A stretch of DNA of 42,522 bases from a virus: positions 1 through 42,522 of IMG/VR virus record IMGVR_UViG_3300045911_000201; one strand, written 5' to 3'. The notes under the pieces were generated by a model. It had not been told where the DNA came from, did not search any database, and was given only the letters and a program-made list of their open reading frames with translations. This document shows, piece by piece, positions 1 through 7,471 of this stretch. Numbering within the stretch: the first letter of the stretch is position 1; each line of letters begins with the position of its first letter. The position numbers were made by a program, and so were the translations under genes.

Positions 1-127
1 GGCACGTGTGCGGGCACATGCCTGCCGCAACCCGGTGCCGATTTCTTCCAAGTCCTCAGGGTGTGTGAGCACGGAACCTGTCCAACCGACAGTCACGACA
101 CTATGCCTGCCCGTATGTGCACGGGGG
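1..127. repeat. Terminal direct repeat, left copy (circular join)
   Basis: Bases 1-127 are identical to bases 42396-42522. A glycosyltransferase reading frame continues in phase through the join, so the two ends overlap and the genome is a 42,395-bp circle in the assembly. The length of 127 equals a k-mer size commonly used by de Bruijn assemblers, so this is most simply an assembly overlap and not a physical terminal repeat. It says the genome is complete, or circularly permuted, but not where packaging begins. Confidence 0.95.
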
Positions 128-744
128 CGCAAATGGTCGACTGGAACAGCGTTGCGTAGCAGCACGGTTGGAGCGAACCGTGCGTAATAGGAACGAAGCT
201 CGGCGCTTGACACGGTGATCAGATCAGCGTGTTTGAGCGCTTGGTTCAAGTGCACACGGTTTGTGGCACCCTGATGGTCGAGTGTGTGCACCCAGTTTCC
301 GTTCGCGCTGACACGATCAACACGGAACGGGCCGTACGCTTCGCGTACACGGGCCGCTTCGTCCTTGTGTAACCAGTTTGGTTCAACAGCGTGCCATGCA
401 ACGTTTCGCGGGTCGATCCGGTCAAAGTGGTCGTCGATGTCCACGACGATTCGGATGCCGTGCTGTTTGAGCAGCGGGAACAGGTGCTGCCATTTGGCGT
501 GCAAAGGCCGTTGGAACACCATCACGTCAACATCAGGCACGTTGCTAACGGTGATCGGCGTGTTGTACTCGAGCGGCTCGTCAGCGCTTGTGTCTTCTTT
601 GTAACCGACGTGGATCGGGTCGAGTTCGTCGGCGAGTTTCACGTCAACATCACAGCATGTTGAGCGGACCGCGAGCGCAGGCCAAATAAGCCGGTAGTGG
701 CCGCATCCGCCACGGTCTGCTGGGAACACTGCGATTCGCAGCAT
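1..744 (-). CDS. Glycosyltransferase, GT4-like, N-terminal part (continues at 42395 downwards)
   Basis: This is the first 248 codons of a 398-residue glycosyltransferase whose remaining 150 codons and stop lie at 42395-41943 after circularisation. The ATG at 744-742 follows a purine-rich GCAGGA stretch. The N-terminus has the short first strand and glycine/cysteine loop (GGCGHYRL) seen in GT-B enzymes that act on nucleotide sugars; residues near 100 read VVDIDDHFDRI. The C-terminal half carries the donor-binding signature described under the other segment. It follows the prohead protease by 30 bp in the same operon, so it is expressed with the virion genes, which suggests a virion protein as acceptor (inference). 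The family call is good; donor and acceptor are unknown. Confidence 0.85.
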   Translation of the reverse strand, partial: MLRIAVFPADRGGCGHYRLIWPALAVRSTCCDVDVKLADELDPIHVGYKEDTSADEPLEYNTPITVSNVPDVDVMVFQRPLHAKWQHLFPLLKQHGIRIVVDIDDHFDRIDPRNVAWHAVEPNWLHKDEAARVREAYGPFRVDRVSANGNWVHTLDHQGATNRVHLNQALKHADLITVSSAELRSYYARFAPTVLLRNAVPVDHLRPRAHTGRHSVVTVGWTGSVLTHPEDLEEIGTGLRQACARTRA

Positions 745-774
745 GTCCTGCGTCCCTTTCTTTTCACATGTTGG

Positions 775-1671
775 TCACAGTGCGTCGAACGCCCCGGAGA
801 TGGCAGCGTCGAGTTCTTCGATGAGCGTTTGGATTGTGGTTTCGGGGAGTGTTTCAGAAAGTGGTTCGGGTTCGGCGGAGGCCGGGGCGGGGGGGTTTCC
901 GGTGGGCTCCTCCGCCGAACCCTCCCCCGTTTCGGGGGCTGCACTATCAGAGCGCGCCACACTCTCAACAGGGGATTCTTGTTCTGGTTCAACCCCGGGG
1001 GTTTGGTCAGGGGTGATGTTAGGGGTGGTGTTCGGGTCTGGTGTGGTCGCAAGAGTTTTCACTTCGTGCAACGCTTGAGCCAAATCGATTTCCCCCAAGT
1101 ACAGCTGGGAGATGATCCGAGCAACCTCGTTCGCGTCGACCACAGCCTGGGTTTCAACAGTCGTCCCACCAGCCTGCCGGAACGACAACAGCCGGGTGCC
1201 TGGCACTGATCCTTCTGCGACGATGCTCACCTCACCCAAACGGGCTTTCGTAACCCACACCGACCCGTCCACGTCACGCTCGTCACGCTGGCGGAGAAAC
1301 CCGATACTGAACTCGTCGAGCGTCCCGTTCCGCAACTGGTAGGCGAGCTGGCGGGCGGTTGGCACATACTCGAAATCGTCGAACTCGAACAGAATATCCA
1401 GCCCTTCACCAGGCACGTTCCGCCAGTCAACACCTTTGCCGACGATAGCGTTCGGGTTCTCCCATCCGCCGTGCCCGTACATCAGCCGGGGCAGACGGCG
1501 CGCCAAATATTCGTCGGCGAACCCTTCACGGAACCGGGTGCCATAGTCGTCGAGCACACCGTAGTTGACGACACGCGCCCAAAACCTGCGAGGCAACCCG
1601 TCCTGGGTGGGTGCATCATCGGGGACAACCGCCCTGGTTTCAATGTTGCGACGTTCCAAATGTCGGCTCAC
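775..1671 (-). CDS. Prohead (capsid maturation) serine protease, HK97/S78 type
   Basis: This 298-residue protein is the capsid maturation protease, which trims scaffold or delta segments inside the prohead before DNA packaging. Residues 30-160 match the HK97 family: the catalytic His is in MYGHGG (H67), the Ser in DEFSIGF (S122), followed by the GEVSIV strand near 147. After about residue 190 it has an unusual long acidic, Pro/Thr/Glu-rich tail of about 80 residues ending in a helical segment (IQTLIEELDAAI), which could act as a fused scaffolding region. The start is GTG at 1671, overlapping the MuF stop by 4 bp (GTGA). Unusually, the major capsid protein it should process is not downstream but on the opposite strand at 7472. 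Confidence 0.9.
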   Translation of the reverse strand: MSRHLERRNIETRAVVPDDAPTQDGLPRRFWARVVNYGVLDDYGTRFREGFADEYLARRLPRLMYGHGGWENPNAIVGKGVDWRNVPGEGLDILFEFDDFEYVPTARQLAYQLRNGTLDEFSIGFLRQRDERDVDGSVWVTKARLGEVSIVAEGSVPGTRLLSFRQAGGTTVETQAVVDANEVARIISQLYLGEIDLAQALHEVKTLATTPDPNTTPNITPDQTPGVEPEQESPVESVARSDSAAPETGEGSAEEPTGNPPAPASAEPEPLSETLPETTIQTLIEELDAAISGAFDAL

Positions 1672-2762
1672 AAGCCACCTGCCTTCGCAGACCGGTTTCC
1701 GTTCACCGTACCAGAATGGCAGAGTTCGACAAGCGCATGCCGATAGTCGACGTGTCCGAGCGCCACTTCTAACAGGAGCCGTTCAACGTCACTTGTGGCG
1801 ATCATAGCAGGCTGCCGTCCCCCGATTTCGTCTGCGGTGACAACAGCGGTCGTGCACCTGCATTGAATAATGTTGCGAGCGCTACCAGCAGGATCCCCAG
1901 GGTAGCGCAGGTTCTCGCCACCAACTTGGAATAGTTCACCGGCGGCAACAATTTGCCCGTCCGCTTCCCGGTGTGATGGGCGTGTGCGACCGTCACTGGT
2001 CGCGATCCATTCCATTCCGCCCACAATGTTTCCGGGCAGGTCCATCGCCCCGTGGTAGACGGCACCGTTGTACGCGCTGATGACTTCGGTGCGGGCGATC
2101 ACTGTGGCACGCGTTTTGCTCGCCGCCCGGAACGACTGTTGGACGCGTTTCGCGAGATCCGGGATCGGTTCGCCTTCAAGAATCCCGCGGCGCAGGTTGC
2201 GTTTCAACTGCCGGTAGGTGGATTCGCTCACATACCCGGCAAGCTGGTTTGCTCGTTGTGTGACCGCTTGTTGTACCGCGAACGACGGGCCGATATCGAA
2301 GGTGAGGCCGAGCGTGAGGGCGAGCCGTTCGAGTGCGACGGTCGCAGCGTCATCGAGCATGCCGGATGTGAGCGTGATGAACGCTTCGGTGAACGCTGTC
2401 GCATCCCAAACTTCGTCGATGATTTCTTGTGCGAGCAGCGTGTCATCTTCAATGACAGCCCGTTTTTCTCGTAACAGTTTGCTGATCCTACGCGAGCGTC
2501 CTTGCATTTTTCGGGCGGTTTCAGCACCAAAGTTGACGAAGAACTCTTGGATTCGTGGGATCCACGCTTTTTCGATTGCACGACAGTCCCGGTCGACTTG
2601 TAGTGCGTACACGTTCCGGTTTGGTCGTGTCCGAGTGCGCCCCCGTGATTGTGCTCGATGTTCGTGGTCGCAATGTTCGTGTGACCCGCGCTGTTGGATG
2701 AGTAGCGCGGTGCCGTCAGCTAAGCGGACGAGCATTACTGGTGCGACGGGTGTCGGGGGCAT
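1668..2762 (-). CDS. MuF/SPP1 gp7-like minor head protein
   Basis: This 364-residue minor capsid protein of the Mu F family sits inside the head on the portal and is thought to assist DNA delivery. The diagnostic C-terminal domain spans about residues 225-305: TEVISAYNGA, then the EWIATSDGRTRPSHREADG signature (251-269) and the CRCTTAVV motif (301-308). The N-terminal 60 residues are basic and low in complexity; 60-220 are helical. The ATG at 2762 is one base past the portal stop. The last 50 residues beyond the MuF motif have no recognisable domain. Position between portal and protease is the standard one. Confidence 0.88.
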   Translation of the reverse strand: MPPTPVAPVMLVRLADGTALLIQQRGSHEHCDHEHRAQSRGRTRTRPNRNVYALQVDRDCRAIEKAWIPRIQEFFVNFGAETARKMQGRSRRISKLLREKRAVIEDDTLLAQEIIDEVWDATAFTEAFITLTSGMLDDAATVALERLALTLGLTFDIGPSFAVQQAVTQRANQLAGYVSESTYRQLKRNLRRGILEGEPIPDLAKRVQQSFRAASKTRATVIARTEVISAYNGAVYHGAMDLPGNIVGGMEWIATSDGRTRPSHREADGQIVAAGELFQVGGENLRYPGDPAGSARNIIQCRCTTAVVTADEIGGRQPAMIATSDVERLLLEVALGHVDYRHALVELCHSGTVNGNRSAKAGGL

Positions 2763-2763
2763 G

Positions 2764-4344
2764 TCACACTTGTTCGACTACGAGCCTGCCGTCACGGTCT
2801 TCGACGATTTTCACGTGTCGCACGTCGTATGCTGCCAGGTCGACGATCATGGAACGCGTGCCAGCGTCCGGTGCGGGCGTGGAGACTGGTGTGCCGGTTG
2901 TGTCTCCATTCGTGTTCCCGGTTTGTGCGGCTGGGGCAACCGGTTCGACCGGTGTGACCGGTGTGGTTGTTTGGGTGGCAGCTTTCATTCTTGCGAGATC
3001 CGCTTCACGTTGCGCGTCACGGAACGCTTTCTCGTCAGCGGTGAGCACGTCGTCGAGGGGTGCGAGACCGTACTCGTTGCGCACCTCGTCAACTGTGAAC
3101 ACAGTGTCAAGCAGCCCTTGCACACCGGCGCCGAGCGCCACAATCCTGCTTTGGCTTTGCAACGCTGCAACACCGCTCGTATCAAACCAGCCGACTTCCC
3201 GGCCGACCAGTGGCGCCAACCTGATGTTCACCGCATCCTCAAACTCGGCCATCAACGGGAGCAGAGTGGCCTCCCACCAGTTCCGATACTCTTGTTCGGC
3301 GTTAGAGAACGTGCGGGCGCTCGAATCCCCGAGAATGGACAGCGGGGTGCCGAACGCCACGCAGATAGCCCGAATTTTCGCCTCGTATCGGGGGATGAAC
3401 TCAGCGTCCTTTTGGGAAAGGCCGAGCCGTTCAATGTGAAACGTGCGGTTGATCTCCTCATCACCTGGTGTGGCTTCAACAAAGATTGGTTTGCCAGCGT
3501 TGTCAACACCACGGAACTCTGCAAGGAACTGGGAGCGGAACGCTTCCCGTTCCTCGCGTTCCGCGAACTCTTCATGCACGATCACCGCGGCTGGACGAGC
3601 GTCGTTTTTCAAGAACGCCACGTCGTACCGGTCTTGCATGACCGCGACGCTCACATCCAAACGTGCGGCTTGCAGCACGCTTTCCGGCTGGCGGAAGTCA
3701 AGCTGTGAAGGGTTCCAGTCGTACACCACCTGCTCGCGTGCGAGATACCGTTGTTTGCCACCCAAATGCCGTCCGTACACGAACCCTTTGAAATACTGGC
3801 GGCCACCGTCGCTGATGATCGGGTCAATCAGGTGTGCGGGTAGCGGCCACAAGCCGAGCACCTCGCCACGAGGATTAGACGGGTTGACTCGTTCAATTTC
3901 CCAGAACCAGCGGCCGGTGATCAACCTTTGTGCGACTGTCCACTTCCACAGGCGTCGTGGGCTTACTTCAGGGTTCGGGCTGCCAGGCGGGGGGCCGAGC
4001 AGCCGGGCGAGTTTCACGGTTTCGTCGAACTCGCCGCGTTTCCGGGGGTCCGGTCCGGCGCGGAAAGGGCAGGCGCTGATCGCGCTTGCGATCATGTCCA
4101 CACACCGGTACACGTACGTGTTCGCGATATAAGCCCAGCGGACTGCGGTTTCCGCGTCCCATTCGCTGATCATCGGCGCCGAGATCGACTGGTAGGAGAC
4201 GGAAAGGGTTGCCGCTGACGGGTCGCGGCGTTCACGGGTGATCACATATTGTTTGCCGACTTCGAGTGGGCGGCCGTCAACGTCAACCGGTGCGGAGGCG
4301 GTTGCGGATGCTGGTGTGGGTGTGGTTTTGCGGAAAAGCCCCAT
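2764..4344 (-). CDS. Portal protein, HK97 family
   Basis: This 526-residue protein forms the dodecameric ring at the special vertex through which DNA is packaged and ejected. The family-typical region runs from about residue 60 (TAVRWAYIANTYVYRCVDMIASAIS) through the wing and stem regions to the motif around ISILGDSS-type residues (LSILGDSSARTFSNAEQ). The C-terminal 70 residues are Pro/Thr-rich linker followed by a short tail. It follows terminase in the same operon (24 bp gap), with AAAGG 13 bases upstream of the ATG. Length is at the long end for HK97-type portals. Confidence 0.92.
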   Translation of the reverse strand: MGLFRKTTPTPASATASAPVDVDGRPLEVGKQYVITRERRDPSAATLSVSYQSISAPMISEWDAETAVRWAYIANTYVYRCVDMIASAISACPFRAGPDPRKRGEFDETVKLARLLGPPPGSPNPEVSPRRLWKWTVAQRLITGRWFWEIERVNPSNPRGEVLGLWPLPAHLIDPIISDGGRQYFKGFVYGRHLGGKQRYLAREQVVYDWNPSQLDFRQPESVLQAARLDVSVAVMQDRYDVAFLKNDARPAAVIVHEEFAEREEREAFRSQFLAEFRGVDNAGKPIFVEATPGDEEINRTFHIERLGLSQKDAEFIPRYEAKIRAICVAFGTPLSILGDSSARTFSNAEQEYRNWWEATLLPLMAEFEDAVNIRLAPLVGREVGWFDTSGVAALQSQSRIVALGAGVQGLLDTVFTVDEVRNEYGLAPLDDVLTADEKAFRDAQREADLARMKAATQTTTPVTPVEPVAPAAQTGNTNGDTTGTPVSTPAPDAGTRSMIVDLAAYDVRHVKIVEDRDGRLVVEQV

Positions 4345-4367
4345 GCGACCTGCCTTTCGGTCGTAAC

Positions 4368-5681
4368 CTAATCCCGGAACCTTAGTTTGCGGCGTTTGGA
4401 CGGCGGGCCGTCCATCAGATAGGTGAGCGCCCAGACGAGCGCGTCCATCCGGTCCGGTGAATCATCGCCAGGCACCCATGTGCACATTTGGTCTTCGAGT
4501 TCGGGGAACGCACGGGTGTGATGGACTCGGGCCCCACCCTGTTCGGTGTACATGACCGCAACAGGTTCGGCCCGGGTGCGTTTCCCTCGAGAGGCGTGCA
4601 CGGGTACCAGGTGAAGTCGTGCGGCCGGGACGCCGATCGCAGCGGCGGCGGCGCGGATGACAGCGGCGATCATCTCACCACCCTGGTTGGTTTCGTAAAC
4701 GATCGCGTCCGCTTCCCATTCTTGGTATGCGTGTACGACTGTCGCCCCCCACATTTCGGGTGTGGCCCGTGTGGAAAGGTCGTCGAGCACGTAGGCGTGG
4801 TCGGCTGAGCGTCCTGCGACCACGATCCCGGTTTCGTCACTGCTTCTAGTGCTGGTGGCCGCAACGTCTACTCCTACCACGATGACATCCATGGTTTGCG
4901 GGGTTTGGTCGTACGGGGTGCGGGTCGTTTCGATCATCGCCCGTGTCCACAATGCGCCTTCAACGTCTTCGATGATTTCCCCGTACAGTTCTTGACGTCC
5001 GAGTGTGGTGCCTTCGTAGCGGCGGCTAAGTTCCTCGAGTGTGGCAGCAGACAGGTTCTCCGAGTTCGCGAACGTCGACTCAGTGGTGACAACAGTGGTC
5101 GGGCGTGCGGCGATGTCTTTCAGCAGTGGCAGGGGTTTGGGAGTGGATGTGATGACTGCTTGGGGGCGGTGGCCGAGTCGTAGTCCGAACATGAGCATGT
5201 CCCATGTTGCTTGCGGGTACGCCCATGATCCGAGTTCTTCGCACCAGGCGCGATGGTGTTGTGGGCCTCGCAAACGGTCTGGTTTTTCGGCGGAGAACAG
5301 TTGCCAGCGGCTTCCGTTGCGCAACCAGAGTGCGCCTTGCGATCGGTTCCACGCGGCAATCTCATCAGGGTGTAGGACTTGGAGCAGCCCGGATTCGCCT
5401 TCGACGCAAACGTCTCGGGCGACGCTGAACGTGGGGGCGACGATGGCGATGCGCGATCCGGGGTGTGTGCGAGCAAAGTGCGCTGAGTCTTCCGCGCCTG
5501 CACGTGTTTTGCCTGCGCCACGCCCGCTTTTGAGCAGCCAGATCAGCCAGTCACCTTCAGGGGTAAGCTGTGCTTCACGGGCTTGGAGCAGCCAGCGGGC
5601 CCGCATTTTCGCGGCTGGGCCCATCCGGTTGAGCGTGCGCTGCAGCGTGTCGGAGGGTTCAAACAGGATGCTGCTGCTCAT
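4368..5681 (-). CDS. terL: Terminase large subunit (ATPase-nuclease)
   Basis: This 437-residue motor packages DNA into the prohead. Walker A is SGRGAGKT (residues 52-59), Walker B runs into AWCEEL (catalytic Glu 148/149), and the coupling motif is TSTP (179-182). The RNase H-like nuclease domain has acidic residues D272 (VGVDVAA), E330 (VYETNQGG) and D413 (DRMDALVWAL), all present. The start overlaps the small subunit by 23 bp. The sequence is most like actinophage and other Gram-positive terminases of the Terminase_6 type. I cannot infer cos versus headful packaging from this sequence alone. Confidence 0.95.
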   Translation of the reverse strand: MSSSILFEPSDTLQRTLNRMGPAAKMRARWLLQAREAQLTPEGDWLIWLLKSGRGAGKTRAGAEDSAHFARTHPGSRIAIVAPTFSVARDVCVEGESGLLQVLHPDEIAAWNRSQGALWLRNGSRWQLFSAEKPDRLRGPQHHRAWCEELGSWAYPQATWDMLMFGLRLGHRPQAVITSTPKPLPLLKDIAARPTTVVTTESTFANSENLSAATLEELSRRYEGTTLGRQELYGEIIEDVEGALWTRAMIETTRTPYDQTPQTMDVIVVGVDVAATSTRSSDETGIVVAGRSADHAYVLDDLSTRATPEMWGATVVHAYQEWEADAIVYETNQGGEMIAAVIRAAAAAIGVPAARLHLVPVHASRGKRTRAEPVAVMYTEQGGARVHHTRAFPELEDQMCTWVPGDDSPDRMDALVWALTYLMDGPPSKRRKLRFRD

Positions 5682-6207
5682 TGGTTGTGGCCGCCGGTTC
5701 GACGCCGATTTCGATTGCGGGCACGTCGATGACGCGGGCTAGTCGTTCGCGGGTTGCGGTGGCAAACAGTTCGATGAGCTGGGTGTCAATGTCGCTTGGC
5801 TGGTCACGGTCGTTTTCGTGTTTGACCACGATCGTGTCATGGAAGCCCATCATGCGTAGCACACGGTCAGCGGCGGCGAGCCTGTCGGTGTCTCGACGGC
5901 CGTTGCGCATGATTTCAACATAGGTGTCGACAGCTTCGCCGGCTGCTTCGACGAGCGTGTCGAACAGGGCGCTGCGCACCATGTCCAGCCGTCGCCGTGT
6001 CTGTTCTTGGACGGTGATGGTGCTCCCCCCGTGCGCCCGGCAGAACGGGGTTCCGAGAAGTGCGCGTGCCCGGCATTGTTCCCCGTTGTCTTTGATTGCG
6101 GCGCATTGGATGCTGGTGCCGTTCAGCGGAAAGTCGGGGAGTGGGGCGCCGGTGAGTTCACGCCAGTCTTCTGGCCCGTAGACGACCTGTTCGACGTGCT
6201 CGCTCAT
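5659..6207 (-). CDS. terS: Probable terminase small subunit with Cys/His N-terminal motif
   Basis: This 182-residue protein directly precedes and overlaps the terminase large subunit, the normal place for the small, DNA-recognising subunit. Near residue 33 it has a C-x6-C-x8-C-x2-H segment (CAAIKDNGEQC, then PFCRAHGG) that looks like a small zinc-binding knuckle; similar knuckles occur in small terminases of actinophages. The rest is helical, with a segment rich in Arg/Asp. No strong ribosome binding site is seen before the ATG. Function is assigned mainly from context and the knuckle. Confidence 0.7.
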   Translation of the reverse strand: MSEHVEQVVYGPEDWRELTGAPLPDFPLNGTSIQCAAIKDNGEQCRARALLGTPFCRAHGGSTITVQEQTRRRLDMVRSALFDTLVEAAGEAVDTYVEIMRNGRRDTDRLAAADRVLRMMGFHDTIVVKHENDRDQPSDIDTQLIELFATATRERLARVIDVPAIEIGVEPAATTNEQQHPV

Positions 6208-6259
6208 GGCGAGCGTAATCGTACAGAATCACACGGAATAGGGTGTGGTCTCGTGGGTT

Positions 6260-6715
6260 TTAGTGTTGCCGTTCCAACATTTCACGCTCCCACCGCTCCT
6301 GGTTCTTCCACCGTCCACGTTGTTCCCGACGGTTGCGGCGCATCATGTTCATGATGATTCCGAGCGGACCGAACGCGAGCAGATTGAACACGGACACCAT
6401 CGCTCGAATGGTTCGTCGCACCGACCAGCGGACGATGCGAGCGGCGGCAACAATAACCCACCAGATGGCACGGGCGACGGCGACGGTGGCCCGCCAAACG
6501 ATCCGGGCGGCGCGACGGGCGGCGGTGATAGTGGCGGCGGCGACCACGACAGCATGCTGTTTCGCGTTTTCTGCCAGTGCAGGCCCGGCAACCGGGACAG
6601 GTTCCTGGAGCAGTGTCGTCTCAACGGCGGAGGACGGTGGGGGGAGCTGTACAGGCGGGGGAAGCGGGGATGGTTCAACGGGTCGAACCGGTTCGGTGGG
6701 TGTAAGGTTGCTCAT
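6260..6715 (-). CDS. Pro-rich, Arg-patterned membrane protein of unknown function
   Basis: I do not recognise this 151-residue protein. The ATG at 6715 has a GAAGGAG ribosome binding site 6 bases upstream, which decides the start. Residues 1-50 are Pro/Glu-rich with no charged Lys. Residues 55-125 are a long Ala/Val/Ile/Trp-rich stretch broken every three to five residues by Arg, followed by a more hydrophobic part (FNLLAFGPLGIIMNMM) and a very basic C-terminus (MRRNRREQRGRWKNQ). The Arg spacing gives an amphipathic helix, so membrane-surface association is more likely than clean spanning for the middle part. It lies between a lipoprotein and terminase. Possible roles are lysis or exclusion, but nothing in the sequence proves either. 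Confidence 0.7.
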   Translation of the reverse strand: MSNLTPTEPVRPVEPSPLPPPVQLPPPSSAVETTLLQEPVPVAGPALAENAKQHAVVVAAATITAARRAARIVWRATVAVARAIWWVIVAAARIVRWSVRRTIRAMVSVFNLLAFGPLGIIMNMMRRNRREQRGRWKNQERWEREMLERQH

Positions 6716-6741
6716 CGTTGCTCCTTCACGGTAGACGTTGT

Positions 6742-7020
6742 TCACACCGATTCTGGGGTCGCCCCACATTTCAGACCGGGAATGTGGCGCACGTTCGCGT
6801 AGGTGGTGGTGAACGTGAACAGCCCGTCCGGGGTGCGGCAGGTGACACGCATGTCATACGGATAGCGGATGGCAGTGTTGAAATCCGCGCGGATCTGCTG
6901 TTCATACCCTGGCGGGGTGATGTCGTACGCTTCGTCGGTGCGGAACGTGGGCCCGCACGCGGTGAGCGTGAAAGCTGCGATAGCAGCGGCGGTGGCGATA
7001 GCAGTGTGACGTTTCATCAT
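6742..7020 (-). CDS. Small phage lipoprotein
   Basis: This 92-residue secreted lipoprotein has a classical signal: MMKRH, a hydrophobic core of Ala/Ile/Thr, then lipobox LTAC with the modified Cys at residue 22. The mature part of about 70 residues contains two more cysteines that could pair. GGAG lies 6 bases before the ATG at 7020, favouring that start. It is flanked by a membrane peptide upstream and a membrane-associated protein downstream in the leftward operon. Phage lipoproteins at the cell surface often block superinfection, while others act in lysis; this one matches no family I can name, so both remain open. Confidence 0.75.
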   Translation of the reverse strand: MMKRHTAIATAAAIAAFTLTACGPTFRTDEAYDITPPGYEQQIRADFNTAIRYPYDMRVTCRTPDGLFTFTTTYANVRHIPGLKCGATPESV

Positions 7021-7091
7021 GTCAATCTCCGTCTCCTGTTGTCCTGCGCTCATTGTGCGTCACAGCGGGCGGCATGTCAACAGGTTGCCGG

Positions 7092-7172
7092 CTATCGGCC
7101 TGCGGCCCACAGGAAGACGATCACACACAAAGCTGAAACAGCCCAGGCGAAGATGCCGATGGTGACAAGCAC
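7092..7172 (-). CDS. 26-residue single-pass membrane peptide
   Basis: A short frame starts at GTG 7172 with AAAGGA 8 bases upstream, and encodes a 26-residue peptide that is almost wholly one membrane helix (LVTIGIFAWAVSALCVIVFLW) ending in AAGR. It would be the first gene of the leftward late operon, 71 bp before the lipoprotein. Good start context and clean hydrophobicity support it; its small size leaves room for chance. Confidence 0.5.
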   Translation of the reverse strand: MLVTIGIFAWAVSALCVIVFLWAAGR

Positions 7173-7471
7173 GAGGGGTGTCCTTTCTGTCCGAGGGTTG
7201 ACGGGGTGTAGACGTTCGACGGCTGGTTGGATGACGTGAACGTCACACCAACTATCGGCAGCACACCCCCCGAAGTTGAGACAGCCCTCAGGATCAGACA
7301 GCTCGCAGCCCCCTGCAGGCTATGGACAGTCACGCAAACACCTGGTCCACTACGACAGGTGCATTCTAATGCTATAGTTGTTTTGAAAGTCTGATCGGGG
7401 TGAACGGACGCTGGTGACCACCCGCAGGCTCCACACACACACACAAGCCAACCTTTTTAGAGGAGAAGCAA
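7173..7471. promoter_or_regulatory. Divergent control region between the two late operons
   Basis: About 300 bp without a gene separate the leftward packaging operon from the rightward capsid-tail operon, so both late promoters must lie here or be supplied by read-through. I see a weak rightward -10 (TATAGT, 7373-7378) with a poor -35 (TACGAC, 7351-7356, spacing 16), an AC dinucleotide run just before 7450, and the dyad at 7226-7252. The capsid mRNA leader would be about 90 bases with AGAGGAG before the ATG. No strong sigma-70-like promoter comparable to those at 37.5 kb is visible, in keeping with activator-dependent late transcription (inference). Confidence 0.5.
7226..7252. promoter_or_regulatory. 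Dyad, candidate operator
   Basis: GTTGG-a-TGACGT-ga-ACGTCA-ca-CCAAC forms an almost perfect two-fold symmetric site: the inner six bases and outer five bases of each arm match, with one base of asymmetry between them. It sits near the middle of the divergent late control region, a fitting place for a dimeric regulator acting on both operons. Confidence 0.45.

Noticed and set aside
6218-6223. TACGAT on the minus strand just ahead of the small terminase gene
   Set aside because: It matches the -10 found at 37.6 kb, but no -35 lies 16-18 bp upstream.
7197-7225. TTGACG at 7197-7202 as a rightward promoter
   Set aside because: No -10-like hexamer at 16-18 bp; the sequence there is GC-rich.
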